In this document: one piece after another, positions 50,161 to 58,870 of the stretch
Position numbering within the stretch: the first letter of the stretch is position 1
Layout of the letters: each line of letters opens with the position of its first letter
NCBI GenBank assembly: GCA_900317515.1
Contig: ONHA01000005.1
Location: 1 to 64,000, forward strand
Direction of reading: 5' to 3'
DNA length: 64,000 bases
Source: an uncultured Eubacteriales bacterium
Lineage (GTDB): Bacteria; Bacillota; Clostridia; Lachnospirales; Lachnospiraceae
Translations under genes and position numbers: made by a program
Notes under the pieces: model-generated
Database searches by the model: none
What the model saw: only the letters and a program-made list of their open reading frames with translations
Told to the model about the DNA's origin: nothing

Positions 50161-51687
50161 ATGGCACAATTGGTTCACTCCGCCCAGAGAGCCGCCTACA
50201 ACGTGGCGATCCGGCAGGCGATAAAATATGTAAAAAAAGACGGCGCAGACAAATACGAGCAGATCGGCAAGCTGATCGATCTCGTGGAGAGGCTCACAGG
50301 CAGCAATTACCCGCCGGAAGGGTATGCGAAGGCGAGGCAGCTGCTCGCGAACCCGGATGAAAAATGGGCCCGCTTCCTGGCCCGCTCGCTCGACGAGCTC
50401 GATGACAACGTGATTGCGACGACGCTCTTAAACCTCGGCTTTGAAACCTTTATCGAGGGCACAAAGCAGATCCGCGAGAACCGCAAAAAATACGACTGCA
50501 ACATCCCGTGGCTGATCCTCTTTGACCCGACTTCCGCCTGCAACCTGAGATGCACCGGCTGCTGGGCCGCGGAGTACGGGCACAAGCTGAATCTCACCTA
50601 TGACGAGATGTCGAAGCTCGTTTCGGAGGGCAAGGAGCTCGGAACCCACCTCTTCCTTCTGACCGGCGGCGAGCCGATGGTCAGAAAGAAAGATATTCTC
50701 CGTCTCGCGGAGGAGCACAACGACTGCATGTATCACATCTTCACGAACGGCACCCTCATCGACGAGGAGTTCTGCCGCGAGGCGCAGAGACTCGGCAATA
50801 TCGCCTTCGGCATCTCCCTCGAGGGCTTCGAAGAGGTAAATGACGGCCGCCGCGGCGCCGGCGTCTTCGACAAGGTCATGAAGGCGTTCGATCTCTTAAA
50901 GCAGTACGGCCTGCTCTTCGGCGTTTCGATCTGCTACACGAGAGCCAACATCGCGACGATCACGTCGGATGAGTATCTCGACATGATCATCGAGAAGGGC
51001 TGCCGCTACGCGTGGTACTTCCACTACATGCCGGTCGGCAACGATGCGGATGAGAACCTTCTCCCGACGATGGACCAGAGAGTCTACATGCTGCACAGGG
51101 TCCGTGAGATCCGTCACGACAAGATGCTGTTTGCATTTGACTTCCAGAATGACGGCGAGTTTGTCGGCGGCTGCATCGCCGGCGGCAGAAACTACATCCA
51201 TGTCAACTCGAACGGGGATGTGGAGCCGTGCGTGTTCATTCATTTTTCAAATGCCAACATCAGGGAGAAGAGCCTCCTTGAGTGCCTGAAGCAGCCGCTC
51301 TTTGAGGAGTACCGGAACAGGCAGCCGTTCAACAAAAACCTCCTTCGGCCCTGCCCGATGCTCGAAAACCCGGAGATACTTCAGGCGATGGTCAAACGCG
51401 CGGGAGCGCACTCGACCGACCTCACCTCGCCGGAGTCCGCGGCGCACCTCTGCGAAAAGTGCGAGCACTATGCCGAGGAGTGGGCGCCGATCGCGGATGC
51501 GATCTGGGCTGAGAAGCCCCATCCTGAGCACAAGTACGAGAATTTCAAGAACTGGCACCCGAAGGATGACCCGGCGGACTGGTACTCCAACAAGGACAGC
51601 ATGACCGATTACGAGTACGAGGATGACCGGCAGATGGCGATCGAGATCGCGGAGAGAAAGGCGGCAAAAAAGGCGGCCTGCGAATAA
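50161..51687 (+). CDS. Radical SAM protein with extended C-terminal cysteine region
   Basis: The 508-residue product has a helical N-terminal region (about 1-115), a radical SAM core with CNLRCTGC (Cys127, Cys131, Cys134), FLLTGGEPMVR, and ISLEGFEEVND, and a C-terminal region with a further set of cysteines (GGCIAGG, VEPCVF, PCPML, HLCEKCEHY) that resembles a SPASM/twitch auxiliary-cluster domain. AGGGAGG precedes the ATG. It is monocistronic, with no peptide substrate gene beside it. Homologues are common in Clostridia; the reaction is unknown to me. Confidence 0.87.
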   Translation: MAQLVHSAQRAAYNVAIRQAIKYVKKDGADKYEQIGKLIDLVERLTGSNYPPEGYAKARQLLANPDEKWARFLARSLDELDDNVIATTLLNLGFETFIEGTKQIRENRKKYDCNIPWLILFDPTSACNLRCTGCWAAEYGHKLNLTYDEMSKLVSEGKELGTHLFLLTGGEPMVRKKDILRLAEEHNDCMYHIFTNGTLIDEEFCREAQRLGNIAFGISLEGFEEVNDGRRGAGVFDKVMKAFDLLKQYGLLFGVSICYTRANIATITSDEYLDMIIEKGCRYAWYFHYMPVGNDADENLLPTMDQRVYMLHRVREIRHDKMLFAFDFQNDGEFVGGCIAGGRNYIHVNSNGDVEPCVFIHFSNANIREKSLLECLKQPLFEEYRNRQPFNKNLLRPCPMLENPEILQAMVKRAGAHSTDLTSPESAAHLCEKCEHYAEEWAPIADAIWAEKPHPEHKYENFKNWHPKDDPADWYSNKDSMTDYEYEDDRQMAIEIAERKAAKKAACE

Positions 51688-51705
51688 AGAAAGGTATGAA
51701 GACAT

Positions 51706-51740
51706 GGGGACGGATCCCGCAAAAAGGGTCCGTCCCCTTT
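51706..51740 (+). terminator. Terminator of the radical SAM gene
   Basis: GGGGACGGATCCC pairs with GGGTCCGTCCCC around seven bases, followed by TTTAT. The stem is another member of the GGGAC repeat family seen at 16720. Confidence 0.85.
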
Positions 51741-51745
51741 ATAAT

Positions 51746-51762
51746 TGTAATAAAGCTGTAAC
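51746..51762 (+). promoter_or_regulatory. WalR-type box upstream of the NlpC/P60 gene
   Basis: TGTAAT, five bases (AAAGC), TGTAAC, an exact match to TGTWAH-N5-TGTWAH, 16 bases before the -35. Confidence 0.75.
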
Positions 51763-51778
51763 ATTTCATTGAGAAACC

Positions 51779-51807
51779 TTGATTTTGCGCCCTCACTGTG
51801 CTATATT
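51779..51807 (+). promoter_or_regulatory. Promoter of the NlpC/P60 gene
   Basis: TTGATT, 17 bases, TATATT preceded by TGTGC. The untranslated leader is about 80 bases. Confidence 0.75.
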
Positions 51808-51894
51808 ACAAATCGTGGGAGTTTTTTACAAAAGTGTTACAAGTTGTAAGGGGAACGTAAGAGGGCGGATTTTCCGCCTTTCGGAGGAAGTTTT

Positions 51895-53412
51895 ATGAAG
51901 AAAAGAATCATCAGTCTGCTCCTTACAGCCGTCATGGCGGTAAGCCTTACGGTGCCGGCTCTGGCGGACGAGGAGTCCGAGCTTCAGAGCAAGGTGGCGG
52001 CCGCGGAGGCTGAGCTTGCCGGCAAGGAAGCCGAACTTGAGGATCTTAGGATTCAGCAGGAGCAGATACAGTCGCAGATATCCGCGGCGAACAGCGACAT
52101 CGTGGATCTGATGATCCAGATCGACCAGGCCGGCCGGGACATCACGGCGACGGAGCAGAACATTGCAGACAAGACTGCCGAGATCGCGGAGACCCAGAAG
52201 TCTCTTGAGGAGGCGGAAGCGCGCAGGGCCCGCCAGTACGCGGACATGAAGAAGCGCATCCAGTACATCTACGAGAACGGCGGCAACATCGGCTGGGCTT
52301 CGGTGCTCCTCAACGCAAAGGATTTCACCTCGTTCATGAACAAGGCGGAATACGCGAGCGAGCTTCACGAGGCCGACCGCGCGGCCCTTGCGGCATTCGC
52401 GCAGACGGTCAGCGACATCGCAAACTTTAAGAGTGCGCTGGAGCAGCAGAAGGCGGAACTTCTGGACCAGAAGAACAATCTCGAACTCATGAAGTCCTCT
52501 CTGGAGGCGCAGAAGGCAGAGCTTGACCGCCAGATCGCGGCCCTTGAGGCGGACAATGAAAACCATGAGAGCCTGATCGCGGAGGCCCGTGAGCAGGCGG
52601 CGGCGATCAGCGAGCTCATTGAGCAGCAGAACGCGCGTCTCTCCGAGATCGAGGCGGAGAAGCAGGCGGCGGCAGCGGCGGCAGCGGAAGCGGCGGCGGC
52701 AGCCCGTGCGGCCCGTGAGGCGGCGGCTTCGGCCGATGCAGCCCAGGCGGCGGCGCTGGCGCAGCAGGCAAAGGCGGCAGCCGAGGAGGCCAAGTCCCGC
52801 TCGTCGGCAAGCGCCGAAGCTGCAAGAGCGGCCGAGGAAGCTATAGCGGCGGCGAATTCCGCGGCAGCGGCGGCTGAGGAAGCGAAGGCAGCCGAGGAGC
52901 GCGCGGCAGCGGAGGCAGAGGCCCAGAGACGGGCAGCGGAAGCGGCGGCAGCAGAAGAAGCGGCCCGCCAGGCCGAGGAAGCCCGCCAGGCGGAAGCCGC
53001 AAGAAAGTCCGCGGCAGCGGCGGCTGAGGCGGCAGCGGCCGCACCGAGCTCTTCGAATGCATCCGGCGATGCGATCGTCGCCTATGCGGACCAGTTTATC
53101 GGCTGTCCGTACGTCTGGGGCGGCTCTTCGCTCACGAACGGCTGCGACTGCTCCCACTTTGTGTGGCTGGTCCTGCAGAACATGGGCGTCTACAACGGCG
53201 GTTACGCAACCTCCGGCGGCTGGGCAGGACTTGGCAATCCGGTTCCGGGCCTCGGAGCGGCGCAGGCGGGCGACGTCATCGTCTACTCCGGCCACGTCGC
53301 GATCTATGACGGCCACGGCGGGATCGTCGAGGCCAAGGGCGCCGCATGGGGCATCTGCCATGACCGCTCGGCGGATTACAAGCCGATCGTGGCGATCAGA
53401 CGCTTTATCTGA
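51895..53412 (+). CDS. Secreted coiled-coil NlpC/P60 endopeptidase (PcsB/CwlO-like)
   Basis: The 505-residue product has a signal peptide (cleavage near PALA-DE, about 23), a coiled coil (about 25-265), a very Ala/Glu-rich low-complexity linker (about 258-395) and a C-terminal NlpC/P60 domain. Catalytic residues are Cys419 in GCDCSHF and His467 in SGHVAIYDGHGG. The position after Cys-Ser, usually glycine, is histidine. Such enzymes cut peptidoglycan stem peptides between D-Glu and the diamino acid and are controlled by FtsEX through the coiled coil. The WalR box and promoter upstream place it in the essential wall regulon. CGGAGGAAG precedes the ATG. Confidence 0.93.
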   Translation: MKKRIISLLLTAVMAVSLTVPALADEESELQSKVAAAEAELAGKEAELEDLRIQQEQIQSQISAANSDIVDLMIQIDQAGRDITATEQNIADKTAEIAETQKSLEEAEARRARQYADMKKRIQYIYENGGNIGWASVLLNAKDFTSFMNKAEYASELHEADRAALAAFAQTVSDIANFKSALEQQKAELLDQKNNLELMKSSLEAQKAELDRQIAALEADNENHESLIAEAREQAAAISELIEQQNARLSEIEAEKQAAAAAAAEAAAAARAAREAAASADAAQAAALAQQAKAAAEEAKSRSSASAEAARAAEEAIAAANSAAAAAEEAKAAEERAAAEAEAQRRAAEAAAAEEAARQAEEARQAEAARKSAAAAAEAAAAAPSSSNASGDAIVAYADQFIGCPYVWGGSSLTNGCDCSHFVWLVLQNMGVYNGGYATSGGWAGLGNPVPGLGAAQAGDVIVYSGHVAIYDGHGGIVEAKGAAWGICHDRSADYKPIVAIRRFI

Positions 53413-53473
53413 AGCGGAAATGGTCTGACCGGGATGTTTCTTCTTGCGTGAGAGAGCAAATAAGGGTATTATT

Positions 53474-53507
53474 ATAAGCGGGCGAGAAGCCCGCTTATAT
53501 TTACTTT
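53474..53507 (+). terminator. Terminator of the NlpC/P60 gene
   Basis: ATAAGCGGGC pairs with GCCCGCTTAT around five bases, followed by a T-rich tract. Confidence 0.85.
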
Positions 53508-53552
53508 AAGCGGCGGTGCGCACGGACCGTCGGTTTACATAAGGAGTTTGCC

Positions 53553-54632
53553 ATGACCAGGAAACAGCTTTTTGAACTGAGGCGGAAACGAAAGAGAAAA
53601 CAGCAGATCAGGCGTCTTGCCATCGGCCTCGCCGTCCTCGCGGTGCTGGTCGTCGCGGTTCTGGTTTTCATTTTCAGGAAGCCGGCAAAACCGGCGGAGG
53701 AGTCTGCCGAGCCGGCGGAGCCGGTCATCTCGGCGGACGTCCCGGGCGATACGGCCATCCGCATGACGATCCCCAACTCGGCTACCGGAAAGGTCGGCTG
53801 GAACGTCAACGAGAAGGGCTGGTGGTACATGAACCCGGACGACACCCAGTACGTGAGCGGCTGGAAGACGATCGACGGGCAGAGATACTACTTCTGCGAC
53901 AACGGCTATCTGGCCTCGGGCTGGGTCAACACCGGGGATGAGAAGGACTCCTGGTTTGACGTCGCGGGGATCCTGGATCCGACCGCGGTGCAGAAATACT
54001 GCGCGCTGACCTTCGACGACGGTCCCTCCCAGAACACGGGCTCGATCCTCAATGCGCTGGAGCAGTATGGGGCGAAGGCGACATTTTTCGTGGTGGGCAC
54101 CCAGGCCGAAGCCTATCCGGCGGAGCTTCGAAGCGAATACACGGAAGGATTCGAGATTGGCAATCACACCTACGACAATGCGGCCCTCACGGCCCTCTCC
54201 GCATCGGAGATCGCCGAGGAGATGCGGAAAAATGATGAGACGATATCCGGGATCATCAACTTCACGCCGGCCCTCATGCGGCCCTCGACGGAGGCCGTCA
54301 ACGAGACGGTGATCGCCGCCGCGGGCAAGCCGGTCATCATGTGGGATGTCGAGACCCATGACTGGGAGACCCAGAACGCGGACTCGACGGTGGCAGCAGC
54401 GCTGGAAAATGTCCGGGACGGCTCGATCATCCGCATCCACGATCTCTACGACTCGTCCGTGGACGCCGTGTGGCAGCTGGTGCCCCGGCTGCAGGATCAG
54501 GGCTACAAGCTGGTCACGGTCTCGGAGCTGGCCAGAGTCTACGGGTATGAGCTCAAGGCGGGAAATGTGTATTATCATTTTTATCCCGAGGAGTCCCCAA
54601 GCGAGGAAGTGCGGGCGGCACATGCGGGATGA
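53553..54632 (+). CDS. Membrane-anchored polysaccharide deacetylase with cell-wall-binding repeats
   Basis: The 359-residue product has a basic N-terminus and one membrane helix (about 24-44), then two choline-binding-type repeats (GWNVNEKGWWYMNPDDTQYVSGW region and GQRYYFCDNGYLASGW, about 88-128), then a NodB deacetylase domain with TFDDG (153-157) and HTYDN (205-209). The third motif reads RPSTE rather than RPPYG and the fifth IHDLY with His296. It probably deacetylates peptidoglycan or another wall glycan at the outer surface. It is monocistronic, following the NlpC/P60 gene. Confidence 0.88.
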   Translation: MTRKQLFELRRKRKRKQQIRRLAIGLAVLAVLVVAVLVFIFRKPAKPAEESAEPAEPVISADVPGDTAIRMTIPNSATGKVGWNVNEKGWWYMNPDDTQYVSGWKTIDGQRYYFCDNGYLASGWVNTGDEKDSWFDVAGILDPTAVQKYCALTFDDGPSQNTGSILNALEQYGAKATFFVVGTQAEAYPAELRSEYTEGFEIGNHTYDNAALTALSASEIAEEMRKNDETISGIINFTPALMRPSTEAVNETVIAAAGKPVIMWDVETHDWETQNADSTVAAALENVRDGSIIRIHDLYDSSVDAVWQLVPRLQDQGYKLVTVSELARVYGYELKAGNVYYHFYPEESPSEEVRAAHAG

Positions 54633-54650
54633 GCAGCTGCGATATAAGAA

Positions 54651-54677
54651 AAACGGCCCATTCGGGGCCGTTTTTTT
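54651..54677 (+). terminator. Terminator of the deacetylase gene
   Basis: AACGGCCC pairs with GGGCCGTT around a short loop, followed by seven T. Confidence 0.9.
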
Positions 54678-54690
54678 GCTAATTATTACA

Positions 54691-54719
54691 TTTACACGGA
54701 AATGGGTTTGTGCTATAGT
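54691..54719 (+). promoter_or_regulatory. bipA promoter
   Basis: TTTACA, 17 bases, TATAGT preceded by TGTGC. Confidence 0.8.
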
Positions 54720-54758
54720 TTAGCTTTGTAAAATGAAGGGATTTCAGCAGGAGAATAT

Positions 54759-56591
54759 ATGAGCATCATCAAGAGAGAAAACATCAGAAATGTAGCGATC
54801 ATTGCACATGTCGACCACGGCAAGACGACCCTCGTGGACGGTCTGCTCCGCCAGAGCGGTGTGTTCCGCGAGAACCAGGAAGTCAGGGAACGCGTCATGG
54901 ATTCCGGCGCGATCGAGCGGGAGAGAGGCATCACGATCCTCTCCAAGAACACGGCCGTCATGTACAAGGACGTGAAGATCAATATCATCGACACACCGGG
55001 GCATGCGGACTTCGGCGGAGAGGTCGAGCGTGTCCTCAAAATGGTCAACGGCGTCATACTGCTGGTTGACGCATTTGAGGGAACCATGCCGCAGACCAAG
55101 TTCGTCCTGAAGAAGGCGCTGGACCTGGATCTCCCGGTGATCGTCTGCATCAACAAGATCGACCGGCCGGAGGCACGTCCGGAGGAGGTCGTCGACGAGG
55201 TGCTGGAGCTCCTCATGGACCTCGACGCCTCAGACGAGCAGCTCGAGTGCCCGTTCCTCTACGCATCCGCGCGTGAGGGCACCTGCGTGCGTGACCTCGG
55301 GGATGAGGCGAAGGACCTCTCGCCGCTTTTTGAGACCATCATCGATTACATTCCGGCACCGGAGGGCGATCCGGAGAGGGGGACGCAGGTTCTCATTTCC
55401 ACGATCGACTACAACGAGTATGTCGGACGCATCGGCATCGGCAAGGTCGACAACGGCTCGATCGCGGTCGGCCAGGAGATCGTCAGGGTGAACTATCACG
55501 ACCCGTCGATCCACGAGAAGACCAGGATCACCAAGCTCTACGAGTTCGACGGCCTTAAGAAGGTGGACGTCGCGCGGGCAGAGGTCGGCGCAATCGTCGC
55601 CATCTCCGGCATCGGCGACCTGCAGATCGGCGACACGATCTGCGTTCCGGGCGACGAGCGGCCGATCCCGTTCCAGAAGATCTCGGAGCCGACGATCGCG
55701 ATGAATTTCGTGGTCAACGACAGCCCGTTTGCGGGCCAGGAGGGCACCTACTGCACCTCGAGACAGGTCAGAGAGAGACTGTTCCGCGAGCTCAACACGG
55801 ACGTTTCGCTGCGCGTCGAGGACACGGAGAGCACGGATACCTTCCGGGTCTCCGGCAGAGGCGAGCTGCATCTCTCGGTCCTCATCGAGACCATGCGCCG
55901 CGAGGGCTATGAATTTGCGGTTTCCAAGGCTGAGGTCATCATGAAGACCGACGACAAGGGACATAAGCTCGAGCCGATCGAGAGCTGCTACGTCAATGTG
56001 CCGCAGGACTTCTCCGGCACGGTGATCAGCATGCTCTCCGAGAGGAAGGGCGAGCTGGTCGGCATGAGCACCTTAAGCGACGGGTCTGTGCGTCTTGAAT
56101 TTTCCATCCCGGCACGCGGCCTTATCGGCGTGCACGGCAGCTTCCTGACCGCGACCAAGGGTACGGGCGTCATGAACTCCGTATTCGACAAATACGCCCC
56201 CTACAAGGGTGAGATCTCCTTCCGCAAGAACGGTTCCCTCATCGCGTTTGAGAGCGGCGAGGCGGTCACCTACGGCCTCTTTGCGGCCCAGGAGCGCGGC
56301 GCGCTCTTCATCGGACCCAACACCAAGGTCTACGCGGGCATGGTCGTCGGCGAGAGCGCAAAGCCCGAGGACATCGAGATCAATGTCTGCAAGACCAAGC
56401 ACCTGACCAACACGCGTTCCTCCAACGCGGACGAGGCGCTGACGCTGACCCCGCCGAGGATCCTGTCGCTGGAGCAGGCGCTCGACTACATCGATGCCGA
56501 CGAGTATCTGGAGGTCACCCCGAAGTCCCTCCGGATCCGGAAGAGGATCCTGGATTCCAGACTCCGCAAGCGCGCGAACATGCAAAGGTAA
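54759..56591 (+). CDS. bipA: Translational GTPase BipA/TypA
   Basis: The 610-residue product is full length. GTPase motifs are [10 protein letters not shown] (G1, about 15-24), the RGITI switch (G2), [14 protein letters not shown] (G3) and NKIDRPEA (G4). The EF-G-like domains follow, with [20 protein letters not shown] and a C-terminal BipA-specific part ending [13 protein letters not shown]. It binds the ribosome and helps subunit assembly under stress. It starts an operon with ybaK and perhaps dapB. Confidence 0.97.
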   Translation: MSIIKRENIRNVAIIAHVDHGKTTLVDGLLRQSGVFRENQEVRERVMDSGAIERERGITILSKNTAVMYKDVKINIIDTPGHADFGGEVERVLKMVNGVILLVDAFEGTMPQTKFVLKKALDLDLPVIVCINKIDRPEARPEEVVDEVLELLMDLDASDEQLECPFLYASAREGTCVRDLGDEAKDLSPLFETIIDYIPAPEGDPERGTQVLISTIDYNEYVGRIGIGKVDNGSIAVGQEIVRVNYHDPSIHEKTRITKLYEFDGLKKVDVARAEVGAIVAISGIGDLQIGDTICVPGDERPIPFQKISEPTIAMNFVVNDSPFAGQEGTYCTSRQVRERLFRELNTDVSLRVEDTESTDTFRVSGRGELHLSVLIETMRREGYEFAVSKAEVIMKTDDKGHKLEPIESCYVNVPQDFSGTVISMLSERKGELVGMSTLSDGSVRLEFSIPARGLIGVHGSFLTATKGTGVMNSVFDKYAPYKGEISFRKNGSLIAFESGEAVTYGLFAAQERGALFIGPNTKVYAGMVVGESAKPEDIEINVCKTKHLTNTRSSNADEALTLTPPRILSLEQALDYIDADEYLEVTPKSLRIRKRILDSRLRKRANMQR

Positions 56592-56595
56592 GGCC

Positions 56596-57078
56596 ATGGC
56601 GAAGGAAAAAGCGGTCAAGACCAATGCGATGCGCATGCTTGATAAAATGAAAATCCCCTACGAAGTCCTCACGGTGGACCTGCCGGAGTTCGTGGACGGC
56701 GTCACGATGGCGGCCCTCGAGGGCGTTCCGGTGGAAGAGTCCTTCAAGACTCTGGTCATGCAGGGAAAGAGCCGGGAATATTACGTGTTCGTCCTGCCGG
56801 CCGAGAAGGAAGTGGACTTAAAGAGCGCTGCCAGGGCGGTCGGAGAGAAGAGCGTAGAGATGATCCCGGTGAAGGACATCACGAAGGTGACCGGCTATGT
56901 CCGGGGCGGCTGCAGCCCGCTGGGGATGAAGAAGAAATTTGTGACGGTTCTCGCCGAGGAGGCGCTCGCCTTTGAGGCGATCTACGTGAGCGGGGGCAGG
57001 ATCGGCACATCGATCCACCTGAAGACGGAGGATCTCATGCGGGCGGCTGAGGCGGCACCCGCGAAGTTTACGGTATAA
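56596..57078 (+). CDS. ybaK: Cys-tRNA(Pro)/Cys-tRNA(Cys) deacylase YbaK
   Basis: The ATG at 56596, four bases after the bipA stop with AAGGTAAGG in front, gives a 160-residue product; longer in-frame starts overlap bipA. It matches YbaK/EbsC: KTNAMRMLDKMKIPYEV, the catalytic lysine in ESFKTLVMQG (Lys51), VRGGCSPLGMKKKF and SGGRIGTSIHL. It hydrolyses Cys mischarged on tRNA-Pro by prolyl-tRNA synthetase. Co-transcription with bipA is likely from the spacing. Confidence 0.93.
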   Translation: MAKEKAVKTNAMRMLDKMKIPYEVLTVDLPEFVDGVTMAALEGVPVEESFKTLVMQGKSREYYVFVLPAEKEVDLKSAARAVGEKSVEMIPVKDITKVTGYVRGGCSPLGMKKKFVTVLAEEALAFEAIYVSGGRIGTSIHLKTEDLMRAAEAAPAKFTV

Positions 57079-57114
57079 ACGGCCGGGATGCGGCCGGAAG
57101 AGAGGAGGTTTCTT

Positions 57115-57870
57115 ATGATAAAAGTTATTCTGCACGGTGCCTCGGGGCACATGGGAAAAGTCGTGACGGACATGATCGCGGCGGATGCGGATGTGGTGAT
57201 CGTCGCGGGAATCGACGCGGTAGACCGAGGCGACAGGGATTACCCGGTTTACACGAACCCGGCGGACTGCCAGGAAGAGGCGGATGCGGTCATCGATTTT
57301 TCGACGGCGAAGGCGGTCGATGCGCTGCTTGACTTCTGCGTGGCAAGGAACCTTCCGCTCGTCCTCTGCACGACGGGCCTCACGGAAGAACAGGTCGGGA
57401 AGGTGAACACTGCCTCCGAAAAGATCGCCATCCTTCGGTCGGGCAACATGTCCCTCGGCGTGAACCTTCTCTTAAAGCTCTTAAAGCAGGCGGCAGCTGC
57501 TCTTTCCCCGAACGGGTATGACGCGGAGATCGTCGAGATGCATCACCGCCGCAAGATCGATGCCCCGAGCGGCACGGCTCTTATGCTGGCCGACGCCGTC
57601 AATGAAGGTGCCGGGGACGGTTATCACTACACCTACGGCCGCAGCGAGCGTCACGAGAAGCGCGACCCGAAGGAGATCGGCATCTCCTCGGTCCGCGGCG
57701 GGACGATCGTCGGCGTGCACGACGTCATTTTCGCCGGCGAGGACGAGGTGATCGAGTTCACCCACACGGCTTACTCCCGGGCGATCTTCGCCAAGGGCGC
57801 GGTCCAGGCGGCGAAATTCCTGGCCGGAAAGACCGCGGGCATGTACGACATGTCCGATGTAATCGGTTGA
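57115..57870 (+). CDS. dapB: 4-hydroxy-tetrahydrodipicolinate reductase
   Basis: The ATG at 57115 follows AGAGGAGG. The 251-residue product has the dinucleotide motif HGASGHMGKVV (7-17), FSTAKAVDALLDFC, the catalytic block EMHHRRKIDAPSGTA (His143, Lys147) and the C-terminal HTAYSRAIFAKGA. It reduces the DapA product with NAD(P)H on the route to diaminopimelate and lysine. The dapA gene is not beside it, in contrast to many Clostridia. Confidence 0.96.
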   Translation: MIKVILHGASGHMGKVVTDMIAADADVVIVAGIDAVDRGDRDYPVYTNPADCQEEADAVIDFSTAKAVDALLDFCVARNLPLVLCTTGLTEEQVGKVNTASEKIAILRSGNMSLGVNLLLKLLKQAAAALSPNGYDAEIVEMHHRRKIDAPSGTALMLADAVNEGAGDGYHYTYGRSERHEKRDPKEIGISSVRGGTIVGVHDVIFAGEDEVIEFTHTAYSRAIFAKGAVQAAKFLAGKTAGMYDMSDVIG

Positions 57871-57927
57871 GTTTGGTATACGGGGCTGCCTTGCAGTCCC
57901 ATTTTTCATAAGAGTAAGGAGAACAGT

Positions 57928-58716
57928 ATGCAGTTTCGGCCCTGTATCGATATCCACAACGGAAAGGTAAAGCAGATCGTCGGCGGTTCTCTCTCGGACG
58001 AGGGAGATTTCGCGAAGGAGAACTTTGTCTCGGAGAGGCCTTCCTCCTACTATGCGGAGCTCTTCCGGGCGGACGGCCTCACGGGGGGCCACGTGATCCT
58101 CCTGAACGGGAAGAGCTCGCCGTTTTACGAGGCGACCCTTAAGGCGGCGCGGGAGGCGCTCGGAGCCTACCCGGGCGGACTCATGGTCGGCGGCGGGATC
58201 ACCGCGGAAAATGCCAAAGAGTGGCTCGATGCCGGCGCCTCACACGTGATCGTGACCTCCTATGTGTTCCGGGACGGCAGGATCGACATGGAGAATCTTC
58301 AGAGCCTCGTCAAAAGCGCCGGCCGCCGGCATGTCGTCCTTGACCTCTCCTGCAAAAAGAGGGACGGGCAGTACTATATCTGCACGGACCGGTGGCAGAA
58401 GTTTACGGACACGGCCCTGACAGGAAGCCTCCTTTTTGAGCTCTCCTCCTATTCGGATGAGTTTCTGATCCACGGGATCGACGTGGAGGGAAAGGGCTCC
58501 GGGTTTGACAGGGAGCTGGTGAGTCTCCTTGCGGAGTTCGCCGCGGAAAATGAAACCCCCGTCACCTACGCCGGCGGCATACGCGGCATGGACTCGCTCA
58601 GAGAACTCCGGGAGCTCGGTAAGAACAGGATCCACGCGACGGTGGGGTCCGCACTCGACATCTACGGGGGGACCATGTCCTACGCCGAGGCGGTCCGGTT
58701 CTGCGGCGACAGGTAA
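57928..58716 (+). CDS. hisA: HisA-like isomerase of the eukaryotic (HIS6) type
   Basis: The 262-residue product is a (beta/alpha)8 barrel with FRPCIDIHNGKVKQIVGGS (3-21, catalytic Asp8), GGHVILLNGKSSPF, MVGGGITAENAKEWLDAGA, VVLDLSCKKRDGQYYI and ATVGSALDIYGG. The TDRWQKFTD and DLSC blocks match the fungal/plant HIS6 type rather than the usual bacterial HisA. It isomerises ProFAR to PRFAR in histidine synthesis. No other his gene is visible within the window. TAAGGAG precedes the start. Confidence 0.88.
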   Translation: MQFRPCIDIHNGKVKQIVGGSLSDEGDFAKENFVSERPSSYYAELFRADGLTGGHVILLNGKSSPFYEATLKAAREALGAYPGGLMVGGGITAENAKEWLDAGASHVIVTSYVFRDGRIDMENLQSLVKSAGRRHVVLDLSCKKRDGQYYICTDRWQKFTDTALTGSLLFELSSYSDEFLIHGIDVEGKGSGFDRELVSLLAEFAAENETPVTYAGGIRGMDSLRELRELGKNRIHATVGSALDIYGGTMSYAEAVRFCGDR

Positions 58717-58784
58717 AAACAGCTTGTACTGATTGCTTCATAATTACACAATTTTTTAAAAATTATATTAAATTTTCTAAATCC

Positions 58785-58813
58785 TTGCATTTTTCCGCTG
58801 AAAAAGTTATAAT
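58785..58813 (+). promoter_or_regulatory. hpf promoter
   Basis: TTGCAT, 17 bases, TATAAT, about 58 bases before the start. Confidence 0.85.
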
Positions 58814-58870
58814 AAAGGCAGGCGGAAGGGTTTCATTTTCCGCCGAGTAAATCGCAAAGGATGTGACAAT

